From the NCBI GenBank assembly GCA_001899235.1, contig MKVR01000013.1, positions 43,569 to 107,568 of the forward strand: DNA of 64,000 bases, read 5' to 3'. The stretch is from Nitrosospira sp. 56-18. GTDB lineage: Bacteria; Pseudomonadota; Gammaproteobacteria; Burkholderiales; Nitrosomonadaceae. The notes beneath the pieces are model-generated. The model did no database searches. It saw nothing but the letters and a program-made list of their open reading frames with translations, and was not told the DNA's origin. Position 1 is the stretch's first letter; every line of letters starts with the position of its first letter. A program made the position numbers and the translations under genes. Shown here piece by piece: positions 47,463 to 56,478 of this stretch.

Positions 47463-49184
47463 CTAGAAATCCACCTGGACCTGTGACAGGAAGGAGGCGA
47501 GGTCGGCGTTATTGAAGCCCGCGGTGCGAGGAATTGGCGATCCGCTTGTATCCACGTTCAGAACATAAGTAATATTGTTTTGTATCTTCACATGGGTATG
47601 GGGATACCAGTTCAGGGCAAACCTGACCATATCCATCTTTCCGCCCCTGATTACCCCGCTGTTCAAATTGAGGTAATCATAGCCGCCGGCGATTTCCCAT
47701 GCCCCCCAGCCTGGACCGCTCCATTGGAAATTCTGCTTTGGTTTTATGCGGTTGGCCGCGCCATTCCTGACATGATACGCTTTGGATTCGCCGGTAAAAA
47801 AGTAGCTGGCGAAGCCGTAGTAGCCGGTGAAATGTTCTCCGCTATAGCCTAGGCCATTTATATTGGTTCGCAGGTACTCCCCCTGGAGCGAAAATGGGCC
47901 GTGCACCAGCCAGCCTTCCGCGCCAAAGCGGTCGTAACTGTCTATCCGCCGGGAGCCGGGTGCGCCCCGGTTTCCGATGCTCAGGTTGCCGGTATTCAGC
48001 ACATTGGTACGGTCGACGTTTGTGCCGGGAAAGGCAAAGAAGGCCATTCCACCGCCGCCGCCCGTCTGGTTCGGCCCGACATTGATCGTGCCATTGGCCT
48101 GGTATTGGGTATTGACGACGGTATGCCCGCCTGAAATCCCCAGGTGCAGGAATTTTGTTTCGCTTTCCATCCACGGTCTTCCCGTGATCCGGCCGATTCC
48201 TTCCCATCCGGTATCGCCTGAGCCATTGTTGCGGCTGTTGTTGCCGGCGGCATTGACAGAGGTTGAGGCGGCAGACCAGGCTCCCACGGGTTCAGTTTGA
48301 AAAGCAACACCGAACTGAAAGCGTGGAACCGCATAGTTGGCGCCTATACCCGTTTTATAAGTATTGACATTGTCTATGAATGAATTGACCGCCATATGAC
48401 GCTCGATAAACGTGAGAAAACGGTTGCTGGCGGCTTCTTCCAGGCTGAATGGCTCCTTGAACGAGCCGAGCTTCAGAGAAAAGGGTTTGTTCACATTCAT
48501 GCGTATGAAAGCATCGGTAACTCCGGATGCGAGCGAGCCATTGCCTCGAGTGAAGTCGAACTCGAATTTGTAATCCCACACCTTGAAAAAAGTGCCTTCG
48601 ACACCCAGACGGGCACGGCGAATGGTCATGCCGCTGTTCAATTCGTTGGGCAGATTGCTGCCGGTAGCCGGCAACACATCATTGAGGAAGTTGTATTGTG
48701 AACCTCCTTGTATCCGGCCATTTACCGCAAACGTAAAATTGCCGTCCTTGCTGGAAAAATGGGGAGCGCCTTCAGTAAATTCAGTGTGGACCTTCTCGGC
48801 ATCCTTGACCCGCTCGTCAAGCGAGGCGATCTCGCTGACGAGGCGTGCTTCCCGCATTTTGGCTTTCAGCTCCATATCCTTTCGCATCGCCGCCAGATCC
48901 ACCCCCTCTGTTGGCTCGACTGCACTTTCCACTCCACCTTCAGCGGTGCCTGATTTCTTGTCCACTGCCACAACCGGGGCTCTGGAGGCTGCCCTGTCCG
49001 TGGTTTTGGCCGGGATATCCTCTCTCACGAAGGAACCCATGTGTACGCGGCCAGGACCGGGTTTTGCATAGATTTGTTCGGTCTTCGTGTCGACGTACAG
49101 ATCGATGGCGATTGCTGTGGATGATGCGCCGGCGCCCAGCGCGACCGCCACTGCCAGGGCAATCCTGGATGCTCTAAAAACCAT
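47463..49184 (-). CDS. Porin_O_P family outer-membrane porin
   Basis: A 573-residue outer-membrane protein with a signal peptide ending Ala-Ile-Ala near residue 26, an N-terminal coiled coil (about 90-120) and a beta-barrel of the phosphate-selective porin O/P family. Typical blocks are Arg-Arg-Ala-Arg-Leu-Gly-Val-Glu-Gly-Thr and Gly-Ser-Phe-Lys-Glu-Pro-Phe-Ser-Leu-Glu, and it ends with aromatic Phe. The N-terminal coiled coil suggests that it may trimerise in the periplasm. A candidate Pho box lies upstream. Confidence 0.88.
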   Translation of the reverse strand: MVFRASRIALAVAVALGAGASSTAIAIDLYVDTKTEQIYAKPGPGRVHMGSFVREDIPAKTTDRAASRAPVVAVDKKSGTAEGGVESAVEPTEGVDLAAMRKDMELKAKMREARLVSEIASLDERVKDAEKVHTEFTEGAPHFSSKDGNFTFAVNGRIQGGSQYNFLNDVLPATGSNLPNELNSGMTIRRARLGVEGTFFKVWDYKFEFDFTRGNGSLASGVTDAFIRMNVNKPFSLKLGSFKEPFSLEEAASNRFLTFIERHMAVNSFIDNVNTYKTGIGANYAVPRFQFGVAFQTEPVGAWSAASTSVNAAGNNSRNNGSGDTGWEGIGRITGRPWMESETKFLHLGISGGHTVVNTQYQANGTINVGPNQTGGGGGMAFFAFPGTNVDRTNVLNTGNLSIGNRGAPGSRRIDSYDRFGAEGWLVHGPFSLQGEYLRTNINGLGYSGEHFTGYYGFASYFFTGESKAYHVRNGAANRIKPKQNFQWSGPGWGAWEIAGGYDYLNLNSGVIRGGKMDMVRFALNWYPHTHVKIQNNITYVLNVDTSGSPIPRTAGFNNADLASFLSQVQVDF

Positions 49185-49254
49185 AATCGCCTCTCGTCTA
49201 TTTGAAAATCCGTTCGAGAATACGGCGGTAAAATGTCTATTTCATTGCAATTTT

Positions 49255-49272
49255 GTGACCGTTGTGTGACAA
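49255..49272 (-). promoter_or_regulatory. candidate Pho box upstream of the porin
   Basis: Read on the minus strand this is TTGTCAC-ACAA-CGGTCAC: two seven-base repeats with a four-base spacer, matching the PhoB site layout (CTGTCAT, four bases, CTGTCAT) with two differences in each half. It ends 71 bp before the porin start. It supports phosphate-starvation control of the porin, but it is a match by eye only. Confidence 0.5.
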
Positions 49273-49503
49273 ACGTAGTAAGGTTGGACTATTGAGTTTA
49301 ACCAGTACCGGGGCGGCTATCGGGACCGCACGAACCCCGATATTTTTCACTGGCTATCGCGGCCGCATCTTGTTCATGTCTTCGCATTTCACTTTTCTTG
49401 CCGCCGTGATAGTCTATGTGCTGAGCTGTCTCCGGTTGGAGACAATTGTTGATGCATCAAGGCAATTGGGGATTCCCCGGGCCGCTACTTAAGAGGAGCA
49501 GTG
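49273..49503. other. gene-free stretch between porin and DUF2024 gene
   Basis: No convincing gene. A 76-codon frame (49262-49492) has no good start signal and no known motif. A ribosome binding site AGGAG at 49494-49498 belongs to the next gene. Confidence 0.4.
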
Positions 49504-49761
49504 ATGGAAATTCATGTATATGACACTTATGTTAAAGCCAAGGATGGTCACACGATGCACTTCGATGTATTCACTTCGGTCAGGGATGATAAAAAAGCGA
49601 TCGAATACGCCAAACAGTGGCTTTCATCGATCGGAGAAGGGGATGCGGTCGTAACCAGCAGGGAATGTAATTTCTGCCACAGCCAGGGTGCGCCCAATAA
49701 TGTTGCCGAAGCCATCAATAAGGACGGCTATTTCATCTACAAGATGGAAGGTTGCCGCTAA
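49504..49761 (+). CDS. DUF2024 family protein
   Basis: An 85-residue cytosolic protein of the DUF2024 family, known by structure from Nitrosomonas europaea (NE1680). The start Glu-Ile-His-Val-Tyr-Asp-Thr-Tyr-Val is typical, and two cysteines occur as Cys-Asn-Phe-Cys-His plus one near the end. AGGAG sits five bases before the ATG. A GTG directly upstream is an alternative start. Function unknown. Confidence 0.9.
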   Translation: MEIHVYDTYVKAKDGHTMHFDVFTSVRDDKKAIEYAKQWLSSIGEGDAVVTSRECNFCHSQGAPNNVAEAINKDGYFIYKMEGCR

Positions 49762-49865
49762 CCCTGCACGAACCGGCGAACCGGCAAATGAAGAGAGAAA
49801 GCTAAAATAGAGAGACAGGAAGTTGATGCCGGGAGCAGGGACGTGCTCAGGCACAGTTGGACATC

Positions 49866-50696
49866 ATGTCCTGCTATGGGAAACCGATGATGGGCACGTG
49901 TCGTACTTTTCGAATCTCGTTGTTTGGTTGTATCGCAAGTCTGGCCATTCCGGGGCTCATGTGCATTTCGCACGCTTGGTCAAGTGACCTTGTCAGGACC
50001 ATCGAAAACGTAAAGCCTTCGATAGTCGGAATAGGAACGGTGCAAAAGACGCGTTCTCCGCCGGTCAACTTCCTTGGCACCGGTTTCGTGGTCGACGACG
50101 GGTTACATGTTGTCACCAATGCCCATGTTGTTCCCGAAGTGCTGGATATCGCCAACAACGAGTCATATACCGTAATTACGGGAAAGGGCAAGCAGGCGGA
50201 GTATCGGGTTGCGGCTATCGCGGCTATCGACAAGGAGCATGATCTTGCCCTGTTGAAAATTACCGGGCCTGCTTTGCCTTCCATGAAATTGGGAGACGCC
50301 GACAAGGTCCGGGAAGGGCAAATGCTGGCATTTACCGGGTTTCCTATCGGAATGATTTTGGGTCTATACCCTGTAACCCACCGCGCCATGGTCTCATCGA
50401 TCACCCCGATTGTGCTGCCCGCGCGTAATTCGCGCCAGCTTGATGCAAAACTGATCAATCAATTGCAAAAATCGGCCTACGTGGTGTTTCAGCTTGACGG
50501 CACCGCCTATCCGGGAAATAGCGGAAGCCCGCTCTACGATTCCGAAACCGGGCTTGTGTATGGAGTGATCAATATGGTATTTGTAAAGGGAAAAAAGGAG
50601 GCTGCTCTCAGCAACCCGAGCGGCATCACCTATGCTATTCCCGGGAACTATATTCGCGAACTATTAGGGCGCAACCGGTTTGAGGAAGCGCGCTAA
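49866..50696 (+). CDS. secreted trypsin-like serine protease
   Basis: A 276-residue protein with an N-terminal hydrophobic export segment (about residues 12-38) and a chymotrypsin-fold domain. The triad is visible in Thr-Asn-Ala-His-Val-Val, Glu-His-Asp-Leu-Ala-Leu-Leu and Pro-Gly-Asn-Ser-Gly-Ser-Pro-Leu. It has no PDZ domain, unlike DegP. Start may be 49866 or the ATG at 49887. Its position just before the exopolysaccharide genes suggests envelope processing, but this is inference. Confidence 0.85.
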   Translation: MSCYGKPMMGTCRTFRISLFGCIASLAIPGLMCISHAWSSDLVRTIENVKPSIVGIGTVQKTRSPPVNFLGTGFVVDDGLHVVTNAHVVPEVLDIANNESYTVITGKGKQAEYRVAAIAAIDKEHDLALLKITGPALPSMKLGDADKVREGQMLAFTGFPIGMILGLYPVTHRAMVSSITPIVLPARNSRQLDAKLINQLQKSAYVVFQLDGTAYPGNSGSPLYDSETGLVYGVINMVFVKGKKEAALSNPSGITYAIPGNYIRELLGRNRFEEAR

Positions 50697-50946
50697 ACTT
50701 CCGCTGAATGCATCTGCGGGGCGTGATGCCGAGGCAGGCCGAGCGTTAGCGGGATCAGTGGTCAGACAAAATCTGTTTTAAGATGTACCCGTTATTCCGC
50801 TATGCTGATAGCAGGGCGTAGACCTTGTGATGAGATCCTTGGCGGGGTATGAAACAATCAAGCCATCGAGCCGGATGGCGGTAAAGTGGACGAGTTGATT
50901 CATTGATAGGTTATGATTCCGGGATGTGCGACGGGGGAGGATAGCG

Positions 50947-51429
50947 ATGGAAACAGTGACTGTGGCAATAGCCGATATGGACCCAGGCAGACGTACAAGA
51001 TTGGAGCAATCCCTGCAAGGCGGGGAGGGCATCACCGTTCTGACCGATATCATGGCGCCCGGAGGCGGTGCGCGAATCGATGGTGACTTTCAAGACTATG
51101 AAAATGGCTCGATGGAGGAAGTTGTCGCAAAAATCGCGCAATTGAAGCCTCGTATTCTTTTCATAAATCTCGACCAGTCCATAATCGGGGACTTTGCCTT
51201 GCTGGATGCGCTGCACCGGGAATGTCCGGAAACGCTCGTGGTCTTGCTGACTGATAGATCTGCCCAAGACGAACAGATAATCCAGGCGCTGGCCTATGGC
51301 GCCCGAGGCTGTTTGAGTCACGAGGCGGATCCATGCTATTTTCTGAAGGCTGTGCATGTAATCGATCGTGGCGAGATCTGGGTCACTCGCAAAATGTTGA
51401 GTAAAATCATGGATAAAGTATTGCATTAA
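50947..51429 (+). CDS. stand-alone degenerate receiver-domain protein
   Basis: A 160-residue protein that folds as a response-regulator receiver with no output domain. The site of phosphorylation reads Ile-Asn-Leu-Asp, with Asn74 where the Asp should be, and the conserved lysine is His125. The acidic pair at residues 10 and 12 is kept. It is thus a pseudo-receiver, probably controlled by something other than phosphorylation. A good ribosome binding site (GGGGAGG) precedes the ATG at 50947. It lies 39 bp before the second regulator gene and shares the receiver-C-terminal pattern Gly-Glu-x-Trp with it. Confidence 0.75.
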   Translation: METVTVAIADMDPGRRTRLEQSLQGGEGITVLTDIMAPGGGARIDGDFQDYENGSMEEVVAKIAQLKPRILFINLDQSIIGDFALLDALHRECPETLVVLLTDRSAQDEQIIQALAYGARGCLSHEADPCYFLKAVHVIDRGEIWVTRKMLSKIMDKVLH

Positions 51430-51468
51430 TAAGATATTGAAATTCGACGAAACCATTGGGGAAATGCC

Positions 51469-52134
51469 TTGATCTTGCTCGCCAGTTCTTCTCAGGATAA
51501 TTTGTCCCGCTGGGAACAGGGAATACGCGGCCTGGCTCCCATATTCTGCTCGACCAACCTCGACTCCGTGCGGGGTGAGTTGGTGCGGATCAAACCCATA
51601 ATCCTTCTGCTCGATCTCGATTTGCCCAAACTGGACGGACCGAATGGAATCCTCGGGTTGATGAAATTGAATCCGGAAACCAGGGTGATCATTTTAAGCG
51701 GCACGCTTTCGGACGAGATCGAATGGAGTCTCTTCAGGACCGGCGTGAGAGGCTGTTGCAGGGGCGATATTGAGCCCGAGCAATTACAAAATGTCGTCCA
51801 GGCTGTTCAGCAGGGTGAATTGTGGATCCGGCGCACGCTGAGCTGGCACCTTCTGAATGAGCTCGTGATGATCACGCAGGAAAAGAACAAGATAAAGCAG
51901 GCTGTCGGAGAACTGCTCGCAAATCTCACTCGCAGAGAATATGAAATCGCCACGCTTGTTGGCAACGGAGAAAGCAACAAGCAAATTGCACGCCGGCTGG
52001 ACATAACAGAGCGAACGGTCAAAGCCCACCTGACCGAGGTTTTCCGGAAACTGGATGTTGCAGACAGGCTCAAGCTCGCATTGATTGTAAAGGGATCCAT
52101 GCCTCCGCATGGTTCTACCAGCGTGGGGCACTGA
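51469..52134 (+). CDS. NarL/LuxR-type response regulator
   Basis: A 221-residue regulator with an N-terminal receiver and a C-terminal LuxR-type helix-turn-helix (Leu-Thr-Arg-Arg-Glu-Tyr-Glu-Ile-Ala-Thr-Leu to Thr-Val-Lys-Ala-His-Leu) at about residues 148-210. The phosphoacceptor Asp49 is present (Leu-Leu-Leu-Asp-Leu-Asp-Leu-Pro), but the acidic pair near residue 8 is replaced by Ser-Ser-Ser-Gln-Asp and the lysine by arginine. The start is a TTG; no in-frame ATG is near. It is probably co-transcribed with the pseudo-receiver; no partner kinase is adjacent, though PrsK follows downstream. Confidence 0.8.
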   Translation: MILLASSSQDNLSRWEQGIRGLAPIFCSTNLDSVRGELVRIKPIILLLDLDLPKLDGPNGILGLMKLNPETRVIILSGTLSDEIEWSLFRTGVRGCCRGDIEPEQLQNVVQAVQQGELWIRRTLSWHLLNELVMITQEKNKIKQAVGELLANLTRREYEIATLVGNGESNKQIARRLDITERTVKAHLTEVFRKLDVADRLKLALIVKGSMPPHGSTSVGH

Positions 52135-52189
52135 TCCGCCTGTCTTTCCTGGATATCCCATCCAGTATCGGGACCCGCGGCTTTTCTGA

Positions 52190-52330
52190 GTTCGAGTCTA
52201 TCCGGACAACTGCTCCCTCCCATCATCGCCTGTGGAACTTTCGGCATTCGCAGGTCGAGTACCGCGAAAAGTCTTTGTGGATCATAGCTCTAAACTGGAA
52301 ATAAGCGGTCAACTACCGGATTTTAAGTTC
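52190..52330 (-). repeat. degenerate family-1 element (copy C)
   Basis: From about 52255 to 52325 this matches the reverse complement of the copy at 56479, including accgcgaaaagtctttgtgg and ggtcaactaccggat. Left of that, actttcggcattcgcagg matches weakly the far end of the element. It is shortened and diverged; its left border is uncertain. Confidence 0.6.
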
Positions 52331-52898
52331 AAATCTTTCCTCCTTTCCGGTAATCCTTAATTTTCCCCATCCTGCTGTTCAGGCGCCCGCTGTATGGAAA
52401 AATGTTCGCTAAAATAAGCCTCGGCTTATTTGCGTACCAAGGTCCAATTGTTCTTGCCCACGAAGTTGCTATCATGTGATAAACAAATCCTGACAGTTTC
52501 CGGCTGACTGGACGACAGCTATTCACTGGAAGTCTCGTCCAATATGATATTTGTTTTAATAAATGAAATGGTTACAAAAGCTATGCGATATTGGTGCAAG
52601 CTGGAATCGTGCGGGCTCCATGCGTAACGGGGACGATGATCTGAGCAATAAGGATGAGCTTTTGGAATTTTCCGGTGCTGGCTTCCGGCAGCCGGGTGGT
52701 CTTCGCGAAGGCAGCGCAATAACGAAGTATTGTCGCGTTTAATCCTGCGTCATGACGATGGGGGTCGGCAATCCGCAGCGATAGCCGTGTGTATCGAGCG
52801 TATTGGCAGCGCGTAACAACAGTTAGGCAGATTGATATGTAATGCAGCCTTGTGAGGAGGAGATCGCCTTTTCACCGAGGTGCCGCCGAGGGGTCAAA
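52331..52898. other. gene-free leader region of the exopolysaccharide operon
   Basis: About 570 bp with no convincing gene. It holds a hairpin AAATAAGC-CTCG-GCTTATTT at 52412-52431 and A/T-rich sequence around 52545-52580, which may contain promoters. No sigma-54 type GG-N10-GC site was recognised. GAGGGG at about 52888-52893 is the ribosome binding site of the next gene. Confidence 0.45.
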
Positions 52899-54296
52899 TT
52901 GCTTCGTATCTACAATCATTATATTTCCAGGACCACCGTCTTGCTCATCGGTACGGAGATTTTCGTATTGATGGTTATGGTTTATTTTGGAGCGGGTATC
53001 CGTTTTTTCGGTCAGGCCGAGCCGTTTCCTTTTTCCTTTTCTTCCCTGTTCCCGGAAGCGAGTGCCTTTACCTTTGTCATGGTGCTGAGCATGGCTGCGA
53101 TGGGAATGTATCAACTGGATTCCCGCGTGGATCTCAAAGATACGTTCTTTCGCCTGATGCCCTCCATGGCGCTGGGATTCGCGATCGTGACCCTGGTTTT
53201 TTATATTCTGCCGGATCTTTATCTGGGGCGGGGAATTCTTGGGCTCGTGATGATGCTTGCTTTGGCGGCCATCCTGTTGACGCGCGCCGCTTTCCTGAAA
53301 TGGTCCAGGCTGGGGATCCTGGAGTCGCAGGCGATAGTTCTGGGTATCGGGGAAAAGGCAAAGGAATTCATCGAGCAGGTTAAAAATGATCCGCGCGGTA
53401 GAGGATTCAAAATTGTAGGATTTGTGCCGCTGGCGGACGAAGACCTGAAGGTTCCGCCCTCCGCCGTCCTCCCCAAGGGGTACTCGCTGATGACGCTCGT
53501 TAATCTGCACGGCGTCCGGGAAATCGTCATTGCCAAGCAGGAGCGCCGAGGCGGGTCATTTCCGATTCAGGATTTACTGGAATGCAAGCTGAACGGAATC
53601 AAGGTGACCGATGAAGCCGCGTTTTTCGAGCGCGAACGGGGGCAAATTCGCGTTAATTCCCTTTCCCCCAGTTGGCTGATCTTTGGCGGCGGATTCGATC
53701 AGAGTCTGCTGAGGTCTGGAATAAAGCGGGCTTTCGACCTGGCGGCCAGCGGAGTCCTCCTGATGGTCACGCTGCCCATAATGCTGATCACGGCCCTGTG
53801 TATTTTCTTTGAGGACCGGGGGCCTGTCTTCTACCGGCAGGAGCGGGTTGGAAAAGGTGGAAGAACGTTCATGGTTCTGAAGTTCCGCAGCATGGGAAAC
53901 GATGCCGAGAAAAGCGGAAGACCGCAGTGGGCAACAACAGATGACCCACGAATAACGCGGGTAGGCCGAATCATCAGGAAATTGCGGATCGATGAGCTTC
54001 CCCAGATATTCAATGTCCTGAACGGCGAGATGAGTTTTGTCGGGCCTCGGCCGGAACGGCCCTATTTCGTAGATCAGCTTTGTGCTCAAATTCCCTATTA
54101 CAATGTCAGGCATAGCATCAAGCCGGGAATAACCGGGTGGGCCCAGGTTCGCTATGGCTACGGGTCCTCGGTGGAGGATGCGGTCGAAAAGCTGCAGTAT
54201 GACTTGTACTATGTCAAGAACCATAGCTTGTTTCTTGATGTCATCATTCTCCTGGATACCGTTGAAGTGGTTGTGCTAGGCAAGGGCGGAAGATGA
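52899..54296 (+). CDS. exopolysaccharide sugar-phosphate transferase, exosortase-A system type
   Basis: A 465-residue polyprenyl glycosylphosphotransferase that puts the first sugar on undecaprenyl phosphate. Four or five N-terminal membrane helices and a nucleotide-binding-like CoA part are followed by a last helix and the bacterial sugar transferase domain (about 270-465), with Lys-Phe-Arg-Ser-Met, Leu-Arg-Ile-Asp-Glu-Leu-Pro-Gln and Arg-Pro-Glu-Arg-Pro-Tyr-Phe. The family matches the transferases linked to XrtA/PEP-CTERM loci. I chose the TTG at 52899 because GAGGGG lies six bases upstream and it gives the family start Met-Leu-Arg-Ile; an ATG at 52842 lacks a ribosome binding site. Confidence 0.88.
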   Translation: MLRIYNHYISRTTVLLIGTEIFVLMVMVYFGAGIRFFGQAEPFPFSFSSLFPEASAFTFVMVLSMAAMGMYQLDSRVDLKDTFFRLMPSMALGFAIVTLVFYILPDLYLGRGILGLVMMLALAAILLTRAAFLKWSRLGILESQAIVLGIGEKAKEFIEQVKNDPRGRGFKIVGFVPLADEDLKVPPSAVLPKGYSLMTLVNLHGVREIVIAKQERRGGSFPIQDLLECKLNGIKVTDEAAFFERERGQIRVNSLSPSWLIFGGGFDQSLLRSGIKRAFDLAASGVLLMVTLPIMLITALCIFFEDRGPVFYRQERVGKGGRTFMVLKFRSMGNDAEKSGRPQWATTDDPRITRVGRIIRKLRIDELPQIFNVLNGEMSFVGPRPERPYFVDQLCAQIPYYNVRHSIKPGITGWAQVRYGYGSSVEDAVEKLQYDLYYVKNHSLFLDVIILLDTVEVVVLGKGGR

Positions 54297-54312
54297 TTTC
54301 CGGCGGCAAGCC

Positions 54313-56400
54313 ATGCTGATCAGTATTGCGACGGCCAGTTACACCATAGCGGCAGTGGCATACTTGTTTCTGACGGTTTTGCTGCTGACAAGCTGGCGCG
54401 GCCGCCTGCACGGAATGGTGCTGCCAGTTGCCTGCCTTCTTTCAGTAATATGGGCGGCTGCGCTTGCTTTCCAGGCTACCCAAACCGCCTCCCTCGGGGT
54501 TCTTCCGGATATTCTCGAAGTTCTCAGAAACGCTGGCTGGTCGGCTTTTCTTCTCGTGCTGCTAGGGCCCTACCATCAGTCGAAACCTGCCGACACCCGT
54601 AAGCTGAGGCCTGCTGTAGCCGCCATAGCAGTACTGTACGTTGCATGCCTGGCTCTGACGATATACGCCAACTCGGGTTTTTACGCTCCGATACACCGGC
54701 CGACCGAGGCGCTCAATAGCATTACCGGTAGTGTCGTGATGGCAATCCTGGGCATGATCCTCGTGGAGCAGTTGTACCGGAATACGCCAGCAAAACAGCG
54801 GTGGGGAATAAAGCTTGCATGCCTCGGCATAGGTGGCATTTTTGCATTCGATTTCTATTTATATAGCGAGGCGTTGCTGTTCAGATTCATCAATACTGAA
54901 ATCTGGGCTGCGCGCGGCATAGTCAATGCGCTGGTGGTTCCGCTGGTAGCCGTGTCGGCTGCGCGAAATCCCCAGTGGTCTCTGGGCATTACGGTTTCGC
55001 GCCGCATCGTATTCTATTCCGTAGCGTTATTTGGCGCCGCTGCGTATCTGTTGGCGATGGCCGCCGCCGGCTACTACCTCCGTTTTTTTGGTGGAAGCTG
55101 GGGCACCGTCATGCAGGTGACGTTCCTGTTCGGAGCCCTGGTTTTGCTGCTGGCAGTTTTTTTTTCCGGAACGCTGCGTTCGTGGCTTAAGGTTTTCATC
55201 AGCAAGCACTTTTTCAGCTACAACTATGACTATAGGGAGGAATGGCTGCGTTTTACCCGTACCTTGTCGGAGGGAGAGCACGCACTGGGGGAGCGCGCCA
55301 TCCAGGCTTTGGCGCAACTGGTCGAAAGTCCCGGCGGCGGTTTATGGATCAGGCAGGAGTCCGGCGATTTCGAACCCGTCACGCAATGGAACATGCCGGT
55401 TTCGGGCGGGCTCGAGCCGGCGGAAAGTGCGTTTTGTCAATTTTTGCGTCAGAAGGAATGGGTCATCGAGTTACAGGAATACGCGACCATCCCCGAAAAG
55501 TACGATGGGCTTGCCCTGCCTTCCTGGCTGCAAAGTCTTTCCAAGGCCTGGCTGGTAATACCGCTGATTCAGCACCGGGACCTTTTTGGCTTCGTAGTCC
55601 TGGTGCAGCCGAGGAGCAAGGTGAAGCTGAACTGGGAAGTCAGTGATCTGCTCAAGGTTGCCGGCAACCAGGCAGCAAGTTACCTTGCCCAAAACGAAGC
55701 AGCCAATGCGCTCCTGGTGGCACGTCAGTTTGAATCTTTCAATCGCATGTCGACATTCGTGGTGCATGACTTGAAAAATCTGGTTTCCCAGTTGTCTCTC
55801 CTGTTGTCCAATGCGGAGAAGCATAAGAAGAATCCGGAATTCCAGGAAGATATGGTCGAGACCGTCTATCTTTCCGTTCAAAAAATGAAACGGATACTTG
55901 AGAAATTACGGAGCGGCGGTTCGTCGGATAAGCCCGCGCCGCTTCTTCTGGCGCCATTATTACGGGATGCGGTAAAGAGCAAATCCGTTACCGAACCGAA
56001 ACCGGTGCTCGAAATAGAGGATACCGGCGTGACCGTATACGCCAACTCGGTGCGCCTGGAAAGAGTTGTGGGGCACCTCATCCAGAATGCGATCGAGGCG
56101 ACCGCCCGCACCGGCCAGGTAAAAGTCCTGTTGAAAAAAGAGAGGGACTTTGCGATGGTCGAAATAAAAGATACGGGTCATGGCATGAGCGAAGAATTTA
56201 TTCGAGAGAGGCTCTTCAGGCCTTTCGAATCCACCAAATCGGCTGGCATGGGCATAGGCGTATTCGAAAGCAAGGAGTATGTGTCCGAGCTGGGAGGCAA
56301 GCTGGAGGTTACCAGCAGTCTCCTGAGCGGTACGGTTTTTCGCGTGGCCCTGCCTCTTTATGCCGAGCAGCGTGCCGTAAAAGCAGTGCATATGAAATGA
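54313..56400 (+). CDS. prsK: PEP-CTERM system histidine kinase PrsK
   Basis: A 695-residue sensor kinase. About eight membrane helices (residues 1-300) form the sensor. A GAF-like domain (about 320-465) and the kinase part follow, with phosphoacceptor His485 in Val-Val-His-Asp-Leu-Lys-Asn-Leu and ATPase boxes Asn-Ala-Ile-Glu-Ala-Thr, Asp-Thr-Gly-His-Gly-Met and Gly-Met-Gly-Ile-Gly-Val. By family knowledge PrsK acts with PrsR to control exosortase-linked exopolysaccharide and PEP-CTERM genes. It starts 16 bases after the transferase stop, so both are in one operon. Confidence 0.9.
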   Translation: MLISIATASYTIAAVAYLFLTVLLLTSWRGRLHGMVLPVACLLSVIWAAALAFQATQTASLGVLPDILEVLRNAGWSAFLLVLLGPYHQSKPADTRKLRPAVAAIAVLYVACLALTIYANSGFYAPIHRPTEALNSITGSVVMAILGMILVEQLYRNTPAKQRWGIKLACLGIGGIFAFDFYLYSEALLFRFINTEIWAARGIVNALVVPLVAVSAARNPQWSLGITVSRRIVFYSVALFGAAAYLLAMAAAGYYLRFFGGSWGTVMQVTFLFGALVLLLAVFFSGTLRSWLKVFISKHFFSYNYDYREEWLRFTRTLSEGEHALGERAIQALAQLVESPGGGLWIRQESGDFEPVTQWNMPVSGGLEPAESAFCQFLRQKEWVIELQEYATIPEKYDGLALPSWLQSLSKAWLVIPLIQHRDLFGFVVLVQPRSKVKLNWEVSDLLKVAGNQAASYLAQNEAANALLVARQFESFNRMSTFVVHDLKNLVSQLSLLLSNAEKHKKNPEFQEDMVETVYLSVQKMKRILEKLRSGGSSDKPAPLLLAPLLRDAVKSKSVTEPKPVLEIEDTGVTVYANSVRLERVVGHLIQNAIEATARTGQVKVLLKKERDFAMVEIKDTGHGMSEEFIRERLFRPFESTKSAGMGIGVFESKEYVSELGGKLEVTSSLLSGTVFRVALPLYAEQRAVKAVHMK

Positions 56401-56478
56401 AAAGGTGTATCGGAGGAGGACCATTCACAAGCTTTACAAATAACTGGAATTATTGCGGCTTTTCCTGGCTTGGCTGTT

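Noticed and set aside
47107..47466. 119-codon frame inside and behind the family-2 element
   Set aside because: Arg- and Pro-rich read-through of an inverted-repeat element, no start signal.
47442..47466. Further degenerate family-2 end at the porin stop
   Set aside because: Resembles the end (caggacttgttcgg) but with many mismatches; not enough to call.
49262..49492. 76-codon frame before the DUF2024 gene
   Set aside because: No start signal, no motif, overlaps the candidate Pho box.
52331..52898. Sigma-54 promoter for PrsR-controlled genes
   Set aside because: I looked for the GG-N10-GC pattern with TTGC before the operon and other gene starts here and found no convincing match.
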